Positions 1 to 5,362 of a DNA stretch of 8,548 nucleotides are shown here, one piece after another. Both the position numbers and the translations under genes were made by a program. Position 1 is the stretch's first letter, and each line of letters opens with the position of its first letter. The stretch covers positions 1-8,548 of the forward strand of contig CAAGDZ010000306.1 in NCBI GenBank assembly GCA_900768735.1, given 5' to 3'. The notes beneath the pieces were generated by a model. That model did not search any database. It was not told the DNA's origin and worked only from the letters and a program-made list of their open reading frames with translations. The stretch is from Oscillospiraceae bacterium (GTDB lineage Bacteria; Bacillota; Clostridia; Oscillospirales; Ruminococcaceae).

Positions 1-2691
1 ACCGAGTTCGACGGATATTATATCAGCGTCAGCCTTAGATGCGCCTACCGCCGCGATATACTCTGACAGAGCCTTTCCTGCCGCCTCGCGCAGCTCTATC
101 GAATAATTTCTGTTCTGATAGTATATCAGCGGATTTTCTGCATAGCCGCCGCACTCTCTGCCCGCTGTTGCTACCTTGCGTGCCGCGTCAAGCCACTTTT
201 CATAGCTGTCCGCACCCATAGCGGACACCTGCTCGGCAGTAAAGGTGACAAGACCCTTGTACTTTATATTCTGCTCATAATGAACAATAAGGTCATAGAC
301 CGACATACCGCAGGGGCGTACTCTGTGTATGCTCTCCATTATGCCGTTGAGGTTTTTGCGGAGTGCGTGCAGCTTTTCGGCGCACTCGGCATAGCCCTCG
401 GGTTCTTTTATTTTACCGATGTTCAGCGTACCTTCAAGCTGACTTAACACCGCGCGCTTTTGCGCCTTGTTGGAGTGAAGCTCCAGACAGAACGGTGCAA
501 GTCCGATTTTCGCAAGCCTTTTCTGTACTACCGACAGCGCCGCCATTTTCTCCGCAATAAACAGGACTGTTTTTCCGTTGTACAGTGCGTTTGCTATCAT
601 GTTTGTGATAGTCTGCGACTTACCCGTACCCGGAGGGCCGTGCAGGACAAAGCTCTCGCCCTGCGCCGCGCTGTAGATAGCCGCAAGCTGTGACGAGTCG
701 GTGCTTGTAGGTATTGCCATCTCAGACGGCGACAGCTTTTCGTCAAGCGCCTTCGCCGACATATTTATATCCTTTGCCGTCCACTCCATCTTGCCGGAAA
801 TAAGGCTTGCTACCACCTTATTCTTTTTCAGGTCATCTGAGCGGTTGCGTATATCGTTCCACATGATAAAGCGGCTGAACGAGAACTGACCTAGGAAGGC
901 ATACTCCTCTATATCCCAGCGGCTTTTCGACATTACGCCCCTTCTCACCGTGTTGAACACAAGCGGCAGGTTTACTCCACTCTCGTCCTCTGGCAGCGGC
1001 GAAAGTCCCGTTATATCAATGCCGAAGTTCTGTCTGAGCATTTCGAGCAGGGTTATATTCATCTGCGTATCTTCGTCGCGCACCCGCAGGCTGTAGCTTC
1101 TGTCCTGCACCTTTTTTACTATATCAACGGGTATCAGCACAAGCGGCGCATAGCGCGGGCGCTCGCTCTTATCGGTCTCAAACCAGCGCAGAAAGCCAAG
1201 CGCGAGATACAGCGTGTTTGCGCCGTTTTCCTCTATGCTGACCTTTGCCGCGCGGTGGAGCTTTTTCATCGTGCGCTCAAGCTCGTCATCCGACACAAAG
1301 GTGCGCAGTCTGCCGCTCTTAAACTCCGACTCCGCTATCATTGAGATAACGTCCTTTTTGGTCTCTATCTCGTATATCTTCGAGTCCGAAAGCTCTATCG
1401 TAAAATCCGACGGTGCAGGCATAACCTTGAACTCCCGTCCGTCCGCGATTTCGTCCTCAAGCAGTCCTAAATCCGCAGTCATAAGCTGTAAATTTGCGCT
1501 TGTCGGGCGGAAGTTCAGCAGGCTGTTGCGCAGGCTCATATCAAGCAGCTTGCGCTCCCATACCGTCTGCTTGGTTATCTCCCTGCCCTCGGCGGTTTTA
1601 AGGTGCAGGCTCATATCTATTTCGGACGGCGCACCGGTTATCTCCTTTGCCGTGCGCTCACCGTAGTCCGCCTGCTTGTATGTACCGTTTTCGACTATGC
1701 GCGAGGGCATCGGGCGTATTCCGCTGCCGCGGCAGCGTGAAACGTCAACCGCAAACTGAAATTCCTCGTGCTTTTCCATCGTGTCATTCGCGTGCTTTAC
1801 CGCGTGGTCAAAGTCGGTGTTCTTCCCCGCGGTAAAGTCGGTACACTCGACAAGGCACAGCTCGTCTATGCCTACCGCCGTCCGCTTTGTCAGCGCGGAA
1901 AAGTCATACACCACGCACTCAGGAAAGGTTTCTTCTTCAAGGTGACAGCCCGCAAAGGCGTGACCGTCGGTGAAGATAAGCATCGGGCAAAGTCCCACGC
2001 TTTCAAGGCAGGCGCAGTACAATACCGCAAGGTCAAGGCAGGTGCCGCCCTTTTCCTGCAAAACATCGGACGGCAGGCGCACCCTCTGCGCGCCCTCAAA
2101 GCTTGCGGGCGGGAGATTGTACGCGATATTCTTCTGCTGTAAAGCGGCATATATAGCCGCCATCTGCAATTTTACGTTGTTCGGGTTCTGGGTCTGATAC
2201 GCAGTATAGGACGGGTCGCCGCTCCATTTTTGCAGGTACTCTCCGCCGAGCGCGGCGATTTCTCTTACTGCCGGGTGGTTCGGCGTGATAAAGGCTGTTA
2301 TAAGCTCGGGCATGAGCGCCGCGCCCGTCCACTGGTCGTAGGCTAGTATATCAATCTGCTTGCTCTCCGAGCACAAAAGCCCCTCCGCGCTGAATATCTC
2401 GATGCTTATGCTCCCTACCGTTCTCTCGGTCATGGAAAACAAAAAGTCGGTGGATAATATAATGTTGACCGGCGATACTTCAACCGTCACATTCGGCATA
2501 AGCGTCGAAATGACCGTTTCGTACGGCTTTGCAAAGGCGGGGTCAAAGCTGATTCTGAGCGTCGCGTCCTTTATCTCGGTGTCGGTGATATTGGTCAGCA
2601 AGAGGTTTCTGAACAGCGGCACATAGTTCTGCTGTAAAGAAAAATTCATCTGTGACATCATCGCACCGTCAATAATAATCCTGTTTTCCAT
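1..2691 (-). CDS. Large DUF4011-family SF1 helicase with transglutaminase-like domain (3' end outside window)
   Basis: The frame is open without a stop from ATG at 2691 to the window edge: 897 codons, with the C-terminus missing. AAGAAAGGA at 2706-2698 lies 6 nt before the ATG and fixes the start. Residues 1 to about 190 are beta-strand rich and soluble, with no signal peptide. Residues 215-265 look transglutaminase-like: GGTCLDLAVLY with Cys218, DGHAFAG with His244 and VVYDFSA with Asp263 form a candidate triad. DUF4011 begins near Trp378 (WERKLLDMSLRNSLLNFR) and runs to roughly residue 640. A Q-motif-like SSQLAAIY precedes Walker A GPPGTGKS (residues 685-692), followed by the motif Ia-like KTVLFIAEKMAAL. 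Family knowledge: such proteins usually reach 1,500-2,200 residues, with the second RecA-like half, DUF3320 and often a Vsr/REase nuclease downstream; some relatives act in phage defence. A defence role here is inference; a DNA repair role is the alternative. The family call is strong. Confidence 0.9.
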   Translation of the reverse strand, partial: MENRIIIDGAMMSQMNFSLQQNYVPLFRNLLLTNITDTEIKDATLRISFDPAFAKPYETVISTLMPNVTVEVSPVNIILSTDFLFSMTERTVGSISIEIFSAEGLLCSESKQIDILAYDQWTGAALMPELITAFITPNHPAVREIAALGGEYLQKWSGDPSYTAYQTQNPNNVKLQMAAIYAALQQKNIAYNLPPASFEGAQRVRLPSDVLQEKGGTCLDLAVLYCACLESVGLCPMLIFTDGHAFAGCHLEEETFPECVVYDFSALTKRTAVGIDELCLVECTDFTAGKNTDFDHAVKHANDTMEKHEEFQFAVDVSRCRGSGIRPMPSRIVENGTYKQADYGERTAKEITGAPSEIDMSLHLKTAEGREITKQTVWERKLLDMSLRNSLLNFRPTSANLQLMTADLGLLEDEIADGREFKVMPAPSDFTIELSDSKIYEIETKKDVISMIAESEFKSGRLRTFVSDDELERTMKKLHRAAKVSIEENGANTLYLALGFLRWFETDKSERPRYAPLVLIPVDIVKKVQDRSYSLRVRDEDTQMNITLLEMLRQNFGIDITGLSPLPEDESGVNLPLVFNTVRRGVMSKSRWDIEEYAFLGQFSFSRFIMWNDIRNRSDDLKKNKVVASLISGKMEWTAKDINMSAKALDEKLSPSEMAIPTSTDSSQLAAIYSAAQGESFVLHGPPGTGKSQTITNMIANALYNGKTVLFIAEKMAALSVVQKRLAKIGLAPFCLELHSNKAQKRAVLSQLEGTLNIGKIKEPEGYAECAEKLHALRKNLNGIMESIHRVRPCGMSVYDLIVHYEQNIKYKGLVTFTAEQVSAMGADSYEKWLDAARKVATAGRECGGYAENPLIYYQNRNYSIELREAAGKALSEYIAAVGASKADADIISVELG

Positions 2692-2712
2692 ATTATATCC
2701 TTTCTTATATGT

Positions 2713-2732
2713 AAGCCGTTACCGGCTTTTTT
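2713..2732 (+). terminator. Terminator-like hairpin with T-run, plus orientation
   Basis: AAGCCG (2713-2718), loop TTAC, CGGCTT (2723-2728) form a perfect 6-bp stem running into a T-tract (2727-2732). It has the shape of an intrinsic terminator reading rightward, but no plus-strand gene precedes it in the window. On the minus strand the same hairpin lies 7 nt upstream of the helicase Shine-Dalgarno sequence, so it could instead be a structural element of the helicase leader, or could block rightward antisense transcription out of the helicase gene. Confidence 0.45.
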
Positions 2733-2745
2733 ATTTTGTCATGCT
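2713..2745 (+). repeat. Direct repeat, left copy, flanking the palindromic element
   Basis: This 33-nt copy starts AAGCCG, contains the hairpin above and ends in the 17-nt TTTTATTTTGTCATGCT. The partner at 2890-2920 ends in the identical 17-nt block and begins with the same AAGCCG. The pair brackets the GC-rich element at 2755-2853. Confidence 0.7.
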
Positions 2746-2754
2746 ATTAAAAAT

Positions 2755-2853
2755 GGGGTTTGGGGCAACGCCCCAATATTAGGGTCGCAGGGGCAAAGCC
2801 CCCGTTCTTTCCCCCTTCCACAAGGGGAAGGGGTCGTGGGGGGGTGGGGGTAA
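2755..2853 (+). repeat. GC-rich multi-hairpin repeat element, copy A
   Basis: It is a chain of short palindromes: TGGGGC-AAC-GCCCCA (2761-2775), GGGGC-AAA-GCCCC (2790-2802) and CCCCTTCC (2812-2819) pairing with GGAAGGGG (2826-2833), then a G-rich tail (2838-2850). The same order of modules, opening with GGGGTTTGGG, occurs in inverted orientation at 7534-7631, so this is a dispersed repeat and not a local low-complexity tract. No open reading frame of credible coding character lies in it. It may be a REP-like or MITE-like element; no known family is recognised. Confidence 0.7.
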
Positions 2854-2889
2854 TCCGCTTTGCGCTAATAAAATTTTTTCAACACACTA

Positions 2890-2920
2890 AAGCCGTCGCC
2901 GGATTTTATTTTGTCATGCT
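2890..2920 (+). repeat. Direct repeat, right copy, flanking the palindromic element
   Basis: This is the partner of 2713-2745. It shares the initial AAGCCG, a CCGG core and the terminal 17-nt TTTTATTTTGTCATGCT exactly. A G-A mismatch breaks the stem that is perfect in the left copy, so only the left copy is terminator-like. Confidence 0.7.
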
Positions 2921-2945
2921 TTATAAAACGCAAATTTCTGATAAT

Positions 2946-2974
2946 ATCATACCACATATCGGAATTTTTTTCAA
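2946..2974 (-). promoter_or_regulatory. Sigma-A-type promoter for the helicase gene
   Basis: On the minus strand, -35 TTGAAA (2974-2969), a 17-nt spacer and -10 TATGAT (2951-2946) are present, with TGG directly before the -10 (extended -10). Predicted transcription start is near 2939. That gives a leader of about 250 nt before the helicase ATG, which would carry both direct repeats and the GC-rich palindromic element. It is the best promoter match I found on this strand upstream of the gene. Confidence 0.65.
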
Positions 2975-3014
2975 TATTCTTTGTGCAATATTCCGCTAAA
3001 TTTCTCTTTTTTTC

Positions 3015-3043
3015 TTGACTTTTTGGTTAAATTGCGGTAAACT
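3015..3043 (+). promoter_or_regulatory. Promoter for the kinase-like gene
   Basis: TTGACT (3015-3020), a 17-nt spacer and TAAACT (3038-3043, 4 of 6 matches to TATAAT). The predicted start near 3050 leaves a leader of only about a dozen bases ahead of the ATG at 3063. An in-frame TTG at 3015 is the -35 box itself, not a start codon. Confidence 0.6.
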
Positions 3044-3051
3044 AAACCTAT

Positions 3052-3056
3052 GGAGG
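3052..3056 (+). promoter_or_regulatory. Ribosome binding site that decides the start at 3063
   Basis: GGAGG lies 6 nt before ATG 3063. The longer frame back to 3015 has no ribosome binding site and overlaps the promoter, so 3063 is chosen. Confidence 0.85.
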
Positions 3057-3062
3057 TGCATC

Positions 3063-3914
3063 ATGACACCGCAGGAAATTTTATCGGCTCACAAGCTGAA
3101 CTACAACGATTTAAAAAAATCCACCGTAAGCTATTTAAGCGAGGTCTGGCTGACCGAAAAATACGCCGTAAAAATCTACGGCAGGAACAAATCCGGCTTT
3201 TTAAAGGAGCGCTGGTTTTACGAGCGCGCCGCCGCGCCCTACGCCCCCGCGATGATAGACTACGGCGACGATTATATAATAATGGAGCGCATCTACGGCA
3301 CATCCATCTATCGCACCTGGCACAAGCTAAGCGAAGCAAAGCGCGAGAGCTACGCCATGCAGATAGCCGAAATAGCGCTCGACCTTACTTCGCGCAGTCT
3401 TGACGATACCGGAGATATTTTTGCCGTGCCCGAAAACTGGCAGAATCACATATCCGGCAAAATTCTGGACTTATGCGCCGAGCTTGACGGCGCGGGAAAA
3501 ATCCCCCACATACTCGCCGAACGCGTGCGCGATTTTACAAATGAGAATGCGGACTGCCTCGCCCCGTGCGACTACGGGCTGTGCTACAGCGACCTGCATT
3601 TTGACAACCTGCTCGCCGACTCAAACGGAAAGGTCTGGCTGCTTGATTATGAAACACTATGCGCCGCGCCGAGAGATTATATCCTCGATATGTTTAACCG
3701 TATGAGCAAGAATCCCTTTGTTCCGCAGACGGATAACAAGTCGGATATGCCGCTGTCAAAGCTGCTGGAGAAATATGCGCCCGCGCTGTTCTCCTACCCC
3801 GACGCGCACAAGAGGATTGCGATGTATTCACTTTTGTATGAGCTGGATTTGTTACGGTATTATCCGAATGACAAGCTGGCGCTTATGAGCGTGGAGGAGT
3901 GCATGAGCGTATAA
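3063..3914 (+). CDS. APH/choline-kinase-fold phosphotransferase, substrate unknown
   Basis: This 283-residue cytoplasmic protein has a protein-kinase-like fold of the aminoglycoside phosphotransferase superfamily. Visible elements in order: N-lobe lysine Lys37 in YAVKIYGR; hinge-like YIIMERIYG; helical middle; catalytic loop YSDLHFDNLL with Asp177 and Asn182; metal-binding Asp195 in VWLLDYE (the DFG equivalent). The first residue of the usual HxDxxxxN loop is Tyr here in place of His; the catalytic Asp, Asn and second Asp are kept, so activity is likely. The length fits APH family members. It has its own promoter and terminator, so it is monocistronic, and it is divergent from the helicase. 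Family members phosphorylate antibiotics, choline, amino sugars or other small metabolites; nothing here identifies the substrate, and calling it a resistance gene would be unsupported. Confidence 0.85.
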   Translation: MTPQEILSAHKLNYNDLKKSTVSYLSEVWLTEKYAVKIYGRNKSGFLKERWFYERAAAPYAPAMIDYGDDYIIMERIYGTSIYRTWHKLSEAKRESYAMQIAEIALDLTSRSLDDTGDIFAVPENWQNHISGKILDLCAELDGAGKIPHILAERVRDFTNENADCLAPCDYGLCYSDLHFDNLLADSNGKVWLLDYETLCAAPRDYILDMFNRMSKNPFVPQTDNKSDMPLSKLLEKYAPALFSYPDAHKRIAMYSLLYELDLLRYYPNDKLALMSVEECMSV

Positions 3915-3942
3915 AGTCGAATATAAGTGAATAAAGTATCAC

Positions 3943-3983
3943 CCCGCGCATGGGATCTGACTACCATGCGCGGGATTCTTTTT
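3943..3983 (+). terminator. Intrinsic terminator after the kinase-like gene
   Basis: A perfect 11-bp stem, CCCGCGCATGG (3943-3953) with CCATGCGCGGG (3964-3974), has a 10-nt loop and is followed by ATTCTTTTT. It lies 29 nt after the stop codon. Its CGCATGG/CCATGCG core recurs in the hairpin after the first LRR gene. Confidence 0.92.
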
Positions 3984-4019
3984 ATCATATTACTGTAAAA
4001 TTTTTCTAATTCGCCGCCA

Positions 4020-4053
4020 TTTTACGACAGTAAACAGTTGACAACAACATTTT
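4020..4053 (+). repeat. Promoter-upstream repeat, copy 1 (ahead of LRR gene 1)
   Basis: These 34 nt, containing the TTGACA -35 box, match 5285-5318 ahead of the second LRR gene at 29 of 34 positions without gaps. The similarity shows that non-coding upstream DNA was duplicated together with the LRR gene. Confidence 0.8.
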
Positions 4054-4066
4054 CTTGTGCTAGAAT
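4038..4066 (+). promoter_or_regulatory. Near-consensus sigma-A promoter for LRR gene 1
   Basis: Consensus TTGACA (4038-4043), exactly 17 nt of spacer, then TAGAAT (4061-4066, 5 of 6). It is the strongest promoter in the window. Predicted start near 4073, giving a leader of about 175 nt to the ATG at 4248. Confidence 0.8.
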
Positions 4067-4072
4067 AAAACT

Positions 4073-4247
4073 GCGACATAACTCAATATTTGTAATCGTA
4101 TAGTATACATTTTTTGCCATAGCAAAATCTGTCTCTGCTTTAGTTGATATAGAATCCGATAACGATTTGTGCCGCGGCAATCGGAGCTGTGCTTTTTTCG
4201 GCGCGTATTTTCGGCTGCCAACTTTTTAATTTGAGAGGGATAACAAA
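4073..4247 (+). other. Long 5' leader of LRR gene 1
   Basis: About 175 nt lie between the predicted transcription start and the start codon. There is a possible hairpin TCCGAT (4155-4160) with ATCGGA (4180-4185), containing a GCCGCGGC palindrome in its loop, and a T6 run at 4193-4198 eight bases later. I recognise no riboswitch class, and the T-run is too far from the stem for a classical terminator. The Shine-Dalgarno GAGAGGG is at 4233-4239. Confidence 0.35.
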
Positions 4248-5234
4248 ATGAAAACGAAGAAAGCAAGGAAATCAATTTTATCTGCGGCTGTGGCGGCAGT
4301 TATGGTGCTGTCCTTGACGGCGTGCGGAGAGGGTACTCCGAGCAGTACACCCGCAGACGAAAGCTCCGTTTCGGGCACTCAAAGCTCTGTCGAGAGCAGT
4401 ACCGCAAGTGCCGAAAGCACCGATGCGGGCACTTCCGAAAACGCAGACAGTCAAAGTGCTGACAGCGATAGCGCACAGGAAGGCACTTCACAAAGCGGCG
4501 GTTTCGGCGGTGTGGAAAACGCAGAGGACTATAAATATCGGATTTCCAGAGACGATGGTACTTATGCAGTAATAACCGCATATATCGGAAGTGACGAAAA
4601 CATAACCGTTCCGAGCACCTTAGAGGGAAATCCCGTCAAAAAGATAGGCGAAAAGGCATTTGAAAACTGTCAATTTGTAAGCGTAACCTTACCCGACAGT
4701 ATTGAAGTGATTGAACGCTCCGCATTTTTCCAATGTACCAACCTTAAAGAGATATATCTGCCCGACAGCATAAAAAGCATAGGCGCATGGGCGTTTTCCA
4801 CCTGCTCAAGCCTTACCGAAATCACAATTCCGGACGGCATAACCGCCATACCGGAAAGGGCGTTCAACCTGTGTGAGAACCTTACAAGCATTACAATCCC
4901 TAACAGCGTTACAAGAATAGGTGATAACACGTTTAACGGCTGCTCAAAGCTTACCTCTGTTTCACTCCCTGCCGGCGTAAATTATATCGGCGCAGGCGCA
5001 TTTACACAATGTACCGGTCTTTCTGACATCAACATTCCCGACGGAGTAAAAGAAATCAGTCTTAGCACGTTTGTTGGCTGTAAAGCTCTTACCGAATTGA
5101 CAATCCCCGACAGCGTTACCGAGATTGGCAGCTATGCGTTTACAGACTGTGTAAATCTCAAAGCTACCTACAAAGGCAAAACCTATTCTTACGACGAAAT
5201 CAAAGAATTAGAGAAGGCCGTAAGCGGCGACTGA
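4248..5234 (+). CDS. BspA-like leucine-rich-repeat lipoprotein (LRR_5), paralogue 1
   Basis: A 328-residue protein with a signal-peptide II start: basic MKTKKARK, a hydrophobic stretch and the lipobox LTAC with lipid-accepting Cys26, so it should be anchored on the outer face of the membrane. Residues about 30-88 are a Ser/Thr/Glu/Asp-rich low-complexity linker typical of surface lipoproteins. From about residue 125 to 305 there are eight 23-residue LRR_5 units of the type LPDSIEVIERSAFFQCTNL, each marked by an AF/TF..C signature, giving a 69-bp period in the DNA. The C-terminal tail, YKGKTYSYDEIKELEKAV, recurs in the next gene. GAGAGGG 8 nt before the ATG supports the start. BspA-type repeats mediate adhesion or protein binding in other bacteria; the ligand here is unknown. 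Confidence 0.93.
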   Translation: MKTKKARKSILSAAVAAVMVLSLTACGEGTPSSTPADESSVSGTQSSVESSTASAESTDAGTSENADSQSADSDSAQEGTSQSGGFGGVENAEDYKYRISRDDGTYAVITAYIGSDENITVPSTLEGNPVKKIGEKAFENCQFVSVTLPDSIEVIERSAFFQCTNLKEIYLPDSIKSIGAWAFSTCSSLTEITIPDGITAIPERAFNLCENLTSITIPNSVTRIGDNTFNGCSKLTSVSLPAGVNYIGAGAFTQCTGLSDINIPDGVKEISLSTFVGCKALTELTIPDSVTEIGSYAFTDCVNLKATYKGKTYSYDEIKELEKAVSGD

Positions 5235-5253
5235 AACACCAAAACCACCCCCA

Positions 5254-5275
5254 CGCATGGTATCGCTGCCATGCG
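5254..5275 (+). terminator. Weak terminator-like hairpin between the LRR genes
   Basis: CGCATGG (5254-5260) pairs with CCATGCG (5269-5275), loop 8 nt, 19 nt after the LRR gene 1 stop. The stem is shorter than its relative at 3943-3974 and no proper T-run follows (only CTAATATCGTTTT), so leaky termination and read-through into LRR gene 2 are plausible. Confidence 0.5.
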
Positions 5276-5284
5276 CTAATATCG

Positions 5285-5318
5285 TTTTACAGCAGTAACC
5301 GGTTGACAGCAACATTTT
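5285..5318 (+). repeat. Promoter-upstream repeat, copy 2 (ahead of LRR gene 2)
   Basis: This is the partner of 4020-4053 (29 of 34 identical). It keeps the TTGACA box at 5303-5308, but similarity decays just downstream, where the -10 should be. Confidence 0.8.
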
Positions 5319-5331
5319 ATTCTGCTGCGAG
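5303..5331 (+). promoter_or_regulatory. Degenerate promoter copy ahead of LRR gene 2
   Basis: TTGACA (5303-5308) is intact, but the hexamer at the matching 17-nt distance is TGCGAG (5326-5331) where copy 1 has TAGAAT. A TATAAT at 5341-5346 is 32 nt from the -35 and would start transcription inside the Shine-Dalgarno sequence, so it does not rescue the promoter. Activity is doubtful. Confidence 0.35.
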
Positions 5332-5348
5332 CTTTTTATATATAATAC

Positions 5349-5354
5349 GGAGGA
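5349..5354 (+). promoter_or_regulatory. Ribosome binding site that decides the start at 5363
   Basis: GGAGGA lies 8 nt before ATG 5363. The longer frame begins at TTG 5303, which is the -35 box, and would put 20 residues before a clean lipoprotein signal peptide. Confidence 0.85.
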
Positions 5355-5362
5355 ACAAAAGA

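Noticed and set aside
1..2626. Several plus-strand open frames opposite the helicase
   Set aside because: They are shadows of the uninterrupted 897-codon minus-strand frame, with no family motifs and compositionally odd translations.
2755..2853. CRISPR array
   Set aside because: The palindromes differ from each other and there is no series of equal repeats with uniform spacers.
2754..2999. Short plus-strand frame across the GC-rich repeat
   Set aside because: It reads through hairpins of the repeat, has no ribosome binding site and overlaps the helicase promoter.
3015..3062. In-frame extension of the kinase-like gene to TTG at 3015
   Set aside because: The TTG is the -35 box, the stretch contains the -10, there is no ribosome binding site before it, and GGAGG sits correctly before ATG 3063.
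4680..5190. Tandem DNA repeat with a 69-bp period as a mobile or satellite element
   Set aside because: The period is fully explained by the 23-residue LRR units of the coding sequence.
5341..5346. TATAAT as the -10 of LRR gene 2
   Set aside because: It is too far from the TTGACA box and would place the transcript start within the Shine-Dalgarno sequence.
5303..5362. In-frame extension of LRR gene 2 to TTG at 5303
   Set aside because: The TTG lies in the duplicated -35 box; GGAGGA precedes ATG 5363, which begins a clean lipoprotein signal peptide.
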